Part shown: piece after piece, positions 47,573-55,324 of the stretch
How the letters are laid out: every line of letters begins with the position of its first letter
How positions within the stretch are numbered: position 1 is the first letter of the stretch
Origin: Inquilinus sp. Marseille-Q2685
GTDB lineage: Bacteria > Pseudomonadota > Alphaproteobacteria > DSM-16000 > Inquilinaceae
Length of the DNA stretch: 64,000 bases
Assembly (NCBI RefSeq): GCF_916619195.1
Contig: NZ_CAKAKL010000002.1
Location: 1,552,001-1,616,000, forward strand
Direction of reading: 5' to 3'
Program-made: the position numbers and the translations under genes
The notes under the pieces: generated by a model
Told to the model about the DNA's origin: nothing
Seen by the model: the letters and a program-made list of their open reading frames with translations, nothing else
The model's database searches: none

Positions 47573-48372
47573 CACCCCACCCCGCCGAGATAGGCGTCGA
47601 CGACCGCCGGGTTGCGCGCGATCTCGGCCGGCGCGCCCTCGGTCAGGTGGCGGCCCGAGGCCATGACGACGACACGGCCGCACAGCCGGGCCACCATCTC
47701 CATGTTGTGCTCGATCAGCAGGATCGAGCGGCCCTGGCGATTCAGCTCGAGGATCCGGTCGATGATCAGCTCCAGCAGCGCCGGAGCGACCCCGGCCGCC
47801 GGCTCGTCGAGCAGGATCGCCTGCGGACCGGCCATCAGCACCCGCGCCAGCTCCAGCAGCTTGCGCTGGCCGCCGGACAGGATTCGCGCCGGCTCGTGCT
47901 GCAGATGCGACAGGGTGACGAAGTCGAGCAGCGCCCGCGCCTTCTCCACCGCCGCCCGCTCCTCCGCCGCGACCCGGCCGGGGGACAGGAAGTTCGGCCA
48001 GATCCGCTCGCCCGCCTGCTTCTGGCCGCCGGTCAGCACGTTCTCCAGCACCGTCATCTCGGCGAAGGGGCGTGGGATCTGGAAGGTGCGGGCCACGCCA
48101 TGGGCGATGCGCTGCTCCGCCCCCCGGTGCGACAGCGCGCGGCCGGCGATCCGGATCGTGCCGGCGCTCGGTGCCAGGCTGCCGGCCAGAAGGTTGAACA
48201 GCGTGGTCTTGCCTGCGCCGTTCGGGCCGATCAGCCCCAGCATCTCGCCCGGATGGAGCGCGATCGACATGCCGTCCACCGCCCGCAGGCCGCCGAACTG
48301 CCTGACCAGGTCGCGCCCCTCGATCACGGGCGCGCCGGCGGAAGCGTTCGGGGCATGTGCGGCTGGCTGCAT
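47572..48372 (-). CDS. livG: ABC transporter ATP-binding protein LivG
   Basis: 266-residue ATPase of the LivG class. Walker A is GPNGAGKTT, signature LSGGQRKLLELARVL, Walker B AILLDEPAAGVAP and H-loop LIEHNMEMV, with the insertion between Walker A and signature typical of LivG (PNFLSPGRVAAEERA). ATG 48372 with GAGG upstream is preferred; ATG 48453 would place the divergent operator inside the gene. First gene of the minus-strand liv operon. Confidence 0.93.
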   Translation of the reverse strand: MQPAAHAPNASAGAPVIEGRDLVRQFGGLRAVDGMSIALHPGEMLGLIGPNGAGKTTLFNLLAGSLAPSAGTIRIAGRALSHRGAEQRIAHGVARTFQIPRPFAEMTVLENVLTGGQKQAGERIWPNFLSPGRVAAEERAAVEKARALLDFVTLSHLQHEPARILSGGQRKLLELARVLMAGPQAILLDEPAAGVAPALLELIIDRILELNRQGRSILLIEHNMEMVARLCGRVVVMASGRHLTEGAPAEIARNPAVVDAYLGGVG

Positions 48373-48387
48373 CCGCCTCGGGCCAAT

Positions 48388-48411
48388 TTTGATCGGTGAT
48401 GTTTGATCAAA
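48388..48411. promoter_or_regulatory. Candidate operator in the divergent liv/GntR promoter region
   Basis: TTTGATC occurs twice, at 48388-48394 and 48402-48408, the second within the perfect palindrome TTTGATCAAA (48402-48411). It lies just upstream of livG and about 100 bases before the GntR start, in the only AT-rich pocket of the gap. This is a plausible binding site for the adjacent GntR regulator. Confidence 0.5.
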
Positions 48412-48514
48412 GTTTACAGCCGGCGGGATGGCAAGTAGAAAATTCGGGAGCATCTGGAGGGCCGATGCCCGATCGGGACGAGCGATACGCGGTGTCTTGC
48501 ATGGATGTGGCCGT

Positions 48515-49225
48515 ATGAGCCGCCGGCGCGCGCTGTCGCCGGTCGGGCGCGAGACGTTGCACGACCGGGTCTATGCCGAGCTGCGCCGGTCCCTGATCCA
48601 CGGCATGTTCGACGCCGGCGAGGTGCTGCGCATCGTCGAACTGGCCGAGACGCTGCGGACCAGCACCATGCCGGTGCGCGAGGCGCTGGGCCGCCTGGTC
48701 TCCGAACAGGCGCTGGAGGCGCTGCCCAACCGCTCCGTCCGGGTGCCGCTGATCACCCGCGAACGTCTCGACGATTTGGCCCGCGCCCGCTGCCTGATCG
48801 AGGGCCAGGTGACGGCGCTGGCGCTGCCAAACCTGTCGACAGAGGATTTCGCCCGGCTGCGGCAGCTGACGGTGGCGTGCGAGGAGGCCTTCCGCAGCGA
48901 CGATCCGGACAAGGCGCACCGGACGTCGGAGCTGAACCACGACTTCCACTTCGCCATCTACCGCGCCGCCGGCTCGGCCGTGCTGATCCCGATCGTCGAG
49001 AGCCTGTGGCTGCAGTCCGGCCCCTATGTCCGCGCCGCGGCGCAGATCCATGACGAGCAGCGGGACATCCCGGCCACCCATTACCACTGGGAACTGATCG
49101 AGGCGCTGGAGCGCGGCGATGCCGGAGAGGCGACCCGGGCGCTGACGAGCGACATCACCCGTTCTTTCCGCCTGATCCGCGGGCGGCTCGACGTCGAGGA
49201 TGCCGAGGAGAGAGCCTATGGCTGA
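48515..49225 (+). CDS. GntR-family (FCD) transcriptional regulator
   Basis: 236-residue regulator. The winged helix-turn-helix (LHDRVYAELRRSLIHGMF, RIVELAETLRTS, MPVREALGRLVSEQALE) spans about residues 12-75, with an FCD domain after it (ELNHDFHFAIYRAAGS with metal-type His residues). ATG 48515 is chosen; the frame stays open to 48428 but the extension has no helix-turn-helix content and crosses promoter DNA. It is divergent from the liv operon and leads the plus-strand set with the TIGR04076 gene, a reductase and the binding protein. Confidence 0.91.
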   Translation: MSRRRALSPVGRETLHDRVYAELRRSLIHGMFDAGEVLRIVELAETLRTSTMPVREALGRLVSEQALEALPNRSVRVPLITRERLDDLARARCLIEGQVTALALPNLSTEDFARLRQLTVACEEAFRSDDPDKAHRTSELNHDFHFAIYRAAGSAVLIPIVESLWLQSGPYVRAAAQIHDEQRDIPATHYHWELIEALERGDAGEATRALTSDITRSFRLIRGRLDVEDAEERAYG

Positions 49226-49568
49226 CGCACGCGACGACAGCTTCGAGCTGTACGACCTGCGGGTCGAAGTGGTGGCGCCCGAAGGCGGGAAGATCTATTG
49301 CGGCGCCAGGGTCGGCGATTATTTCGAGCTGCGCGGCGAGATGCTGCACCTGCCGCCGGGCCAGGGCTTCTCGATCTACTCGCTGGCGGCGCTGCTGCCG
49401 CTGCTGCCGGCCAAGCAGCGCCCGACCCATGCCAACGACTGGATGACGACGGACGCCGAGGTCGCCTGCCCCGACCCGAACTGCTCGTCGCGCTTCCGCA
49501 TCACCCGGACCGGCCGGCGCCGGTTCAGCCATGCCGCGACCACCGCGGTGCCGCTCCATGACGAGTGA
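49218..49568 (+). CDS. TIGR04076-family small protein
   Basis: 116-residue protein of unknown biochemical function resembling the TIGR04076 family: ELYDLRVEVV opening, CGARVGDYFELRG, FSIYSLAALLPLLPAKQR and a final block. The C-terminal part contains a Cys pair (ACPDPNCSSRF), which could bind a metal. The ATG overlaps the regulator's end by 8 bases and has GAGGAGAG upstream. It is cotranscribed with the following aldo/keto reductase. No function is assigned. Confidence 0.75.
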   Translation: MADARDDSFELYDLRVEVVAPEGGKIYCGARVGDYFELRGEMLHLPPGQGFSIYSLAALLPLLPAKQRPTHANDWMTTDAEVACPDPNCSSRFRITRTGRRRFSHAATTAVPLHDE

Positions 49569-49575
49569 GACGACC

Positions 49576-50625
49576 ATGCAGAGGATCCGGCTGGCCCCGG
49601 ACTACGAGATCTCGCGCGTGATCCGCGGCGGCTGGCAGCTGTCGAGCGGCCATAGCGAGGCCCGCAGCGGCGATCCCGTGGCCGACATGACGGCCTTCGC
49701 CGATGCCGGCATCACCACCTTCGACTGCGCCGACATCTACACTGGGGTCGAGGAGATGATCGGCCGGTTCCGGCGGCAGTATCGCGATCTGCGCGGGGCG
49801 GAGGCACTCGGCCGGATCAAGGTGCACACCAAATACGTCCCCGACCTCGACATCCTGCCGCGCATCCGCAAGGCCGATGTCGAGGCCGTGATCGACCGGT
49901 CGCTGCGGCGCCTGGGGCTAGAGCGGCTGGACCTGGTGCAGTTCCACTGGTGGGATTACGCGGCGCCGCGCTGGGGCGAGGCGGCGCTGTGGCTGGAGGA
50001 GCTGCGCCGCGCCGGCAAGATCCACAAGGTCGGCGGCACCAATTTCGATACCGACCATATGCTGGAGATCTTACGGGCCGGCGTGCCGCTGACCTCGATG
50101 CAGGTGCAGTATTCGCTGCTGGACCGCCGGCCGGAGCGGCGGATGGCCCGGGCCGCGGCCGAGCACGGCGTCTCCTTCCTCTGCTACGGCACCGTGGCCG
50201 GCGGCTTCCTGGGCGACCGCTGGCTCGGCGCCAGGGAGCCGGCGGAGCCTTTGGAGAACCGGTCGCTGGTCAAGTACAAGCTGATTATCGACGATCTCGG
50301 CGGCTGGGACCTGTTCCAGGCCCTGCTGCGGGCGCTGCGCCGGGTCGCCGACCGGCACGGCAGCGACATCGCCACGGTGGCCAGCGCCGCGATGCTGGAT
50401 CGGCCGGGCGTGGCCGCGGTGATCGTCGGCGCCCGCAACCGCGACCATCTGGCTGCCAACCTCGCCATTTCGGACATCGCCCTGACCGAAGAGGATCATG
50501 CGCAGATCGCCGGGGCGCTGGCGGGGGCGGGGGAGCTGGAGGGCGACGTCTACACGCTGGAGCGCGACCGCCACGGGCGCCATGGCGCGATCATGAAATA
50601 CAACCTGAACAAGGGCGCCGCCTGA
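49576..50625 (+). CDS. Aldo/keto reductase
   Basis: 349-residue NADPH-type aldo/keto reductase with Asp and Tyr in TTFDCADIYTG, Lys in VHTKY and His in VQFHWW, so the tetrad is complete. It is clearly paralogous to the reductase half of the AKR-RidA fusion at 43467 (shared QFHWW, KYK-x-x-ID-x-x-GGW and a C-terminal GAR motif) but has no RidA domain. ATG 49558 is an alternative start overlapping the previous gene. The two reductases bracket the liv genes, suggesting sequential or parallel steps on the imported compound. Confidence 0.9.
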   Translation: MQRIRLAPDYEISRVIRGGWQLSSGHSEARSGDPVADMTAFADAGITTFDCADIYTGVEEMIGRFRRQYRDLRGAEALGRIKVHTKYVPDLDILPRIRKADVEAVIDRSLRRLGLERLDLVQFHWWDYAAPRWGEAALWLEELRRAGKIHKVGGTNFDTDHMLEILRAGVPLTSMQVQYSLLDRRPERRMARAAAEHGVSFLCYGTVAGGFLGDRWLGAREPAEPLENRSLVKYKLIIDDLGGWDLFQALLRALRRVADRHGSDIATVASAAMLDRPGVAAVIVGARNRDHLAANLAISDIALTEEDHAQIAGALAGAGELEGDVYTLERDRHGRHGAIMKYNLNKGAA

Positions 50626-50683
50626 TCTTTGCAAGCAACGGCCGGCGGCGGATCGCCGGCCCAACCAAACAGGGAGAACAGCC

Positions 50684-51943
50684 ATGAAACGGATCCTTCT
50701 GACCACTGCCCTGATGGCGGCCGCCGCCGCGCCGGCCCTGCCGGCCGCCGCCTGCGACATCACCGTCGGCCTGGTGATGGAGCTGACCGGCCCGGCCGGC
50801 GCCTATGGCCAGGCCGGCGCGAAGTCGGTCGAGATGGCGTTCCGCGACGCCAACGAGGCCGGCGGCGCCGCGGGCTGCAAGCTGGTGACCGACACCCGCG
50901 ACAGCCAGAGCCAGGGCACCGTCGCCGTCGACCAGGCGACGCAGCTGGTCAACATCAGGAAGGTGCCGGTGGTGATCGGCGGCATCATCTCCTCGGTCTC
51001 GATCCCGATCCTGACCTCGGTGACGGCGCCGGCCGGCGTGGTGCAGGTGTCGCCCGCCTCCTCCTCGCCGACGCTGACCGCGCTGGGCCGGGACGGCAAG
51101 ACCAACGGCGTCTTCTTCCGCACCATCACCTCCGACGCGCTGCAGGGCACGGCGGCGGCGAAATTCGCGCTCGACCAGGGCCTGAAGAAGATCGCCATCA
51201 TCCACGTCAACAACGACTTCGGCGTCAACATCGTCCGCGAGTTCTCGGCCGCCTACACCAGGCTCGGCGGCACCATCACCTCGGCCACGCCCTATAACGA
51301 GCAGCAGTCGAGCTATTCCGCCGAGGCCAGCGCGGCCATGGCGGGCGAGCCGGAGGCGCTGTACCTGGTCAGCACCCCGGTCGACGGCGCCACCATCGCC
51401 CGCGCCTGGATCTCGGGCGGCGGCCCGCAGAAGCTGCTGCTCAACGACGGCATGAACTCCAGCGACTTCATCGAGGCCGTCGGCGCGCAGTACCTGAACG
51501 ACGCCTACGGCACCTCCTCCGGCACCACCAGGACGGCCTCGACCGACTATTTCTACGGCGCCTACGAGGCCTTCTCCGGCGGCATCAAGCCGGACGCGCC
51601 GGCGGCCGACCGCTCCTACGACGCCGGCGCCATCGTCGCGCTGGCCATCGCCAAGGCCGGCAAGGCCGACGCCGCGGCGATCAAGGCCGCGATCCCGCAG
51701 GTGGTGGCCGAGGACGGCACGCCGATCCACGCCGGCAAGGACGAGTTCGCCAAGGCGCTGCAGCTGATCAAGGACGGCAAGCCGATCAAATACGAAGGCG
51801 TGATCGGCCCGGTGAGCTTCGACCGGTACGGCGACATCACCGGCCCGTTCCGGCTGTGGCGCATCCAGGACGGCAAGGTCACGACGATCGGCGAGATGAG
51901 CGCCGCAGAGGTCGACAAGATCCGAGCCGAGCTGGCGAAGTAG
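50684..51943 (+). CDS. Branched-chain amino acid-type ABC substrate-binding protein (LivK/type I fold)
   Basis: 419-residue periplasmic binding protein with a signal peptide (MKRILLTTALMAAAAAPALPAAA). The first strand ITVGLVMELTGPAGAYGQAG and the ISSVSIPILTSV and VNNDFGVNIVREF segments are typical of Peripla_BP_6 proteins. It presumably feeds the LivFGHM subunits encoded across the divergent promoter. GGGAGAA precedes the ATG. Ligand unknown; the reductases and GntR context argue against plain leucine uptake. Confidence 0.92.
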   Translation: MKRILLTTALMAAAAAPALPAAACDITVGLVMELTGPAGAYGQAGAKSVEMAFRDANEAGGAAGCKLVTDTRDSQSQGTVAVDQATQLVNIRKVPVVIGGIISSVSIPILTSVTAPAGVVQVSPASSSPTLTALGRDGKTNGVFFRTITSDALQGTAAAKFALDQGLKKIAIIHVNNDFGVNIVREFSAAYTRLGGTITSATPYNEQQSSYSAEASAAMAGEPEALYLVSTPVDGATIARAWISGGGPQKLLLNDGMNSSDFIEAVGAQYLNDAYGTSSGTTRTASTDYFYGAYEAFSGGIKPDAPAADRSYDAGAIVALAIAKAGKADAAAIKAAIPQVVAEDGTPIHAGKDEFAKALQLIKDGKPIKYEGVIGPVSFDRYGDITGPFRLWRIQDGKVTTIGEMSAAEVDKIRAELAK

Positions 51944-51957
51944 GCCCGGGCGAGACG

Positions 51958-51982
51958 CCGCTCGGGCGCCACGCCCGAGCGG
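51958..51982. terminator. Strong hairpin after the Liv-type binding-protein gene
   Basis: Perfect 11-bp stem (CCGCTCGGGCG / CGCCCGAGCGG) with a 3-base loop, starting 15 bases after the stop. There is no T-run immediately after it, so it could be a terminator of the GC-rich type or an mRNA 3'-end stabiliser. Confidence 0.65.
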
Positions 51983-52031
51983 GCCGCCGCGCCACCCGGC
52001 TGTTGACCTTTTCGTCCGCCCGATCCAAAAC

Positions 52032-52048
52032 GTATGATATAACATTAC
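52032..52048. promoter_or_regulatory. Possible Zur-type (Fur-family) operator before importer 4
   Basis: GTATGATATAACATTAC lies 10 bases before the start of the importer-4 binding-protein gene. Its right half TATAACATTAC matches the enterobacterial Zur half-site TATAACATTTC at 10 of 11 positions; the left half is degenerate. It is an AT-only patch in a GC-rich region and overlaps the probable transcription start or -10 region. Confidence 0.45.
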
Positions 52049-52058
52049 GGAGATCGGG

Positions 52059-53582
52059 ATGCGGGTCGCACATCTTGTCGCCGCGGCGGGGCTGGCGCTT
52101 GCCCTCCTGGCCGGCACCGCTTCGGCGCAGGACCGGCCGCTGAAGGTGGTCGGCCCCTGGGAGATCGCCGGGATCGACCCGGCGCAGTCGGGCTACATCT
52201 CCAGCCGCATGCAGGTGGCCGAGACGCTGGTCACGGTCGATCCCGCAGGCCACCTGTCCCCGGCCCTGGCCAAATCCTGGTCCGCCGCCGACGACGGGCT
52301 GACCTGGCGCTTCCGGATCCGCGGCGGCGCCGTCTTCCACGACGGCACGCCGGTCACCGCCGAGGCGGCGGCGGCCAGCCTGCGGCGGGCCCGGGCCGGG
52401 GCCGGCATCCTGTCCCAGGTGCCGATCGCCGACATCGGCTATGACGGCGGCGACGTCGTCGTCCGGCTGGACCGGCCCTTCGCCGCCCTGCCCGCCTTCC
52501 TGGTGAATTACGGCGCGATCATCCTCGCCCCGGCCTCCTACGACGAGTCCGGCCGCGTCGCGCGGATCATCGGTTCGGGGCCCTACCGGGTGAAGGCGCT
52601 GACGCCGCCCCTGAAGCTGGAGCTCGAGGAGGCCGGCGGCTGGTGGGGCGGCGAGCCCGGCATCCGCGAGGTGCAGTATCTCGCCGTCGGCCAGGGCGAG
52701 ACTCGGGCGCTGATGGCGGAGAGCGGCGAGGCCGACCTCGCCTTCTCCATGCTGCCCGTCTCCGTGGCGCGGCTGAAGCGCGATCCGGATCTCGACGTGC
52801 GTGCGGCCACCATTCCCCGGACCCGCCTCCTGAAGCTGAACGCGGCCTCGCCCTTCTTCGACGACGTGCGGGAGCGCCGGGCGCTGAGCCTTGCCATCGA
52901 CCGCGCCGGCATCGCCAAGGCGATCCTGCGCAACCCCGACCTGGCCGCGACCCAGCTGTTCCCGCCCACCCTCGCCGGCTGGCACGTCCCCGACCTGCCG
53001 CCGCTGCGGCGCGACCCGGAGGAGGCGCGGCGGCTGCTGGCCGAGGCCGGATGGACGCCCGGCGGCGACGGCATCCTGGAACGGGACGGCCGCCGCTTCG
53101 CCCCGACGCTGATCACCTACGCCAACTGGCCGGAGCTGCCGCCGATCGCCACCGCCCTGCAGGCGCAGCTCCGGGAGGTCGGCATCGAGCTGAAGGTCTC
53201 GGTCGGCAACAGCTCGGAGATCGTCAGCCGGCACCAGGACGGCACGCTGGAGGTCGGCCTGGTCTCGCGCCTCTACTCCGTCGTCCCCGATCCGATCGGG
53301 GCGCTGGTGCAGGACTACGGGCCGAAGGGCGGAGACTGGGGCGCGATGGGCTGGTCCGACCCGGAGCTGCTGGGCATCGTCGACCAGCTGATGGCGGCCA
53401 GCGACCCGGACCGGCAGCAGCCGCTGCGCCGGCGCGCCGCCGAGATCCTGCAGGACCAATTGCCGGGCATCCCGGTCACCTGGTCGGAGCTCGCGGTTGT
53501 CGCCAACAAGCGCATCACCGGCGTGGAGGTCGATCCGCTGGAGGTGAATTACCGCCTCGCCTCGATCCGCTGGGCGGACTAG
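52059..53582 (+). CDS. ABC transporter substrate-binding protein, family 5 (importer 4)
   Basis: 507-residue SBP_bac_5 protein with a clear signal peptide (MRVAHLVAAAGLALALLAGTASA). Seen are IAGIDPAQSGYISSRM, LSPALAKSWSAADDGLTWRFRIRGG, FHDGTPVTAEAAAASLRRA and RERRALSLAIDRAGIAKAIL, the standard blocks. The ribosome site ACGGAG is inside or beside the possible Zur operator. The ligand could be a peptide, nickel or a metal chelate; the operator context favours the last but does not prove it. First of four tightly packed genes. Confidence 0.92.
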   Translation: MRVAHLVAAAGLALALLAGTASAQDRPLKVVGPWEIAGIDPAQSGYISSRMQVAETLVTVDPAGHLSPALAKSWSAADDGLTWRFRIRGGAVFHDGTPVTAEAAAASLRRARAGAGILSQVPIADIGYDGGDVVVRLDRPFAALPAFLVNYGAIILAPASYDESGRVARIIGSGPYRVKALTPPLKLELEEAGGWWGGEPGIREVQYLAVGQGETRALMAESGEADLAFSMLPVSVARLKRDPDLDVRAATIPRTRLLKLNAASPFFDDVRERRALSLAIDRAGIAKAILRNPDLAATQLFPPTLAGWHVPDLPPLRRDPEEARRLLAEAGWTPGGDGILERDGRRFAPTLITYANWPELPPIATALQAQLREVGIELKVSVGNSSEIVSRHQDGTLEVGLVSRLYSVVPDPIGALVQDYGPKGGDWGAMGWSDPELLGIVDQLMAASDPDRQQPLRRRAAEILQDQLPGIPVTWSELAVVANKRITGVEVDPLEVNYRLASIRWAD

Positions 53583-54521
53583 ATGAGACGACTTCTCCTC
53601 GCCCGGCTGGCCCAGGCCGGCCTGGTGGCGCTGGTCGTCGGCGCGCTGTGCTTCGCCCTGATGCGCGTCCTGCCCGGCGACCCGGCGATGCGGATCGCGG
53701 CCGGCCGCTACGGCCCCGACGCGATGAATGCGGAGGCCGCGGCCAAGGTGCGGGCCGAGCTCGGCCTCGATCGCCCCTGGCCGGCCCAGTTCGCCGACTG
53801 GATCGCCGACCTGGCCCGGCTGGACCTCGGCCGGTCCCTGGTGACCGGCGCGCCGATCGTCGAGGAGCTGGAGGTCCAGCTCGGCTATTCCCTCTGGCTC
53901 GCGGCCGCGGCGCTGGGGCTCTCGCTGCTGGCCGGGCCGGCGTTCGGCGTCGTCGCCGGCCTGCGGCCGCAGGGCTGGGTCGACCGGCTGGGGCTGGCCG
54001 GCTCGGTCGCCCTGCGGGCCCTGCCGCCCTTCGTGCTGGGTCTCGTGCTGATGCTGGTCTTCGCCATCCGGCTCGGCTGGCTGCCGCCCGCCGGCTTCGG
54101 GACGTGGCGCGAGATCGCGCTGCCGGCGCTGACCCTGGGCCTCGGCCTCGCCGCGGTGTCGAGCCGGGTGACGCGGGACGCGGTCGCCGGCGTCGTGTCG
54201 TCGCCCTGGTTCGCCTTCGCCCGCCACAAGGGGCTGTCCGAAGCGGTGGCGGTGCGCCGCCACGGCCTGCGCAACGCGGCGATCCCCGTCGTCTCCTATC
54301 TCGGCCTGCAGGCGATCTACCTGGTGGAGGGCGTCGTCGTGGTCGAATCGATCTTCGCCTATCCGGGGATCGGCCACGCCCTGGTCCACGCCATCATCGA
54401 GCGCGACGTCCCGATGGTCCAGGGCACCGCCCTGGTCATGGGCCTGATCTTCGTCGCCATCACCGCCGCGGTCGATGCCGCCGCCGCCTGGCTCGATCCG
54501 CGCCCGAGGCTCGCGCGATGA
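53583..54521 (+). CDS. ABC transporter permease, DppB/NikB-like (importer 4)
   Basis: 312-residue permease starting on the base after the binding-protein stop. The first helix is followed by RVLPGDPAMRIAAGRYG, the DppB/NikB segment. The EAA loop (FAFARHKGLSEAVAVRRHGLRN) and VVVVESIFAYPGIG are near the C-terminus. It overlaps the next permease by 4 bases. Confidence 0.93.
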   Translation: MRRLLLARLAQAGLVALVVGALCFALMRVLPGDPAMRIAAGRYGPDAMNAEAAAKVRAELGLDRPWPAQFADWIADLARLDLGRSLVTGAPIVEELEVQLGYSLWLAAAALGLSLLAGPAFGVVAGLRPQGWVDRLGLAGSVALRALPPFVLGLVLMLVFAIRLGWLPPAGFGTWREIALPALTLGLGLAAVSSRVTRDAVAGVVSSPWFAFARHKGLSEAVAVRRHGLRNAAIPVVSYLGLQAIYLVEGVVVVESIFAYPGIGHALVHAIIERDVPMVQGTALVMGLIFVAITAAVDAAAAWLDPRPRLAR

Positions 54522-55324
54522 CCCGCCCTCTCTCCGAACTGCGCCTCGCCGGCCCGCGTGCGGCGGGCGGCGCGCTGCTGCTGGCGCTGGCGGCCTTCGC
54601 CGCGCTCGGGCCGTGGCTGATCGAGGCCGATCCGGCGGGGCAGGATCTGGGCGCCAGCCTGGCACCGGCCGGCGGCGACTACCTGCTCGGCGCCGACCAT
54701 TACGGGCGCAGCCTGCTGGCCCGGCTGGCCCATGGCGCGCGGCTGTCCTTCGGCATGGCGTTCGTGACCATGGCGACGGCGGCCGTTCCCGGCGTCCTGC
54801 TCGGCCTCGCCGCCGCCTGGCGCGGCGGCTGGGTGGAGCGGCTGGCCGACCTCGCCTCGACCATCGTCCTCGCCCTGCCCGGGCTGATGCTGGTCCTTCT
54901 GCTGCTGGCCTTCGCGCCCGGCAATTTTGGGCCGCTCTATCTCGGCCTCGCGCTGACGCTGTGGGTCGAGTTCTACCGCGTCACCCGCGCCACAGCAGCA
55001 ACGGTCCTGAAGCAGCCGCATGTCGAGGCGGCGACCCTGCTCGGCTTCGGCCCGGCCTACATCCTCCGCCGCCACGTCCTGCCCGCGATCGCCCCGATGA
55101 TCGGCACGCTCGCGGCTTTCGCCATGGCGACGGCGATCATCGCCATCTCGACCCTCAGCGCGATCAGCGTCGGCCTGCAGCCGCCGACGCCGGAGCTGGG
55201 CAGCATGATCGTCGAGCTGCTGCCCTATTACGGGGAGGCGCCGGTGCATGTGCTGCTGCCCGCCGCCCTGATCGTCCTGCTCGTCCTCGGCCTGCAGCTC
55301 GTCGCCCAGAGGAGTTCCCGATGA
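54518..55324 (+). CDS. ABC transporter permease, DppC/NikC-like (importer 4)
   Basis: 268-residue permease, at the short end for DppC, close to NikC in size. The first helix is at about 13-32, then LLGADHYGRSLLARLAHGAR and the EAA loop (HVEAATLLGFGPAYILRRHVLPA). It overlaps the ATPase gene by 4 bases. Confidence 0.92.
   Translation: MTRPLSELRLAGPRAAGGALLLALAAFAALGPWLIEADPAGQDLGASLAPAGGDYLLGADHYGRSLLARLAHGARLSFGMAFVTMATAAVPGVLLGLAAAWRGGWVERLADLASTIVLALPGLMLVLLLLAFAPGNFGPLYLGLALTLWVEFYRVTRATAATVLKQPHVEAATLLGFGPAYILRRHVLPAIAPMIGTLAAFAMATAIIAISTLSAISVGLQPPTPELGSMIVELLPYYGEAPVHVLLPAALIVLLVLGLQLVAQRSSR

Noticed and set aside
48373-48453. Longer LivG start at ATG 48453
   Set aside because: It would place the TTTGATCAAA palindrome and the divergent promoter inside the coding region and adds residues not found in LivG proteins.
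52003-52038. TTGACC at 52003-52008 with TATGAT at 52033-52038 as a sigma-70 promoter
   Set aside because: The spacing is 24 bases, far beyond the 16-18 needed, so the two hexamers do not form one promoter.
51879-54665. A 928-codon minus-strand open frame over importer 4
   Set aside because: Low-complexity Arg/Gly/Asp-rich product with no family motifs; it is a shadow of the binding-protein and permease genes on the plus strand.
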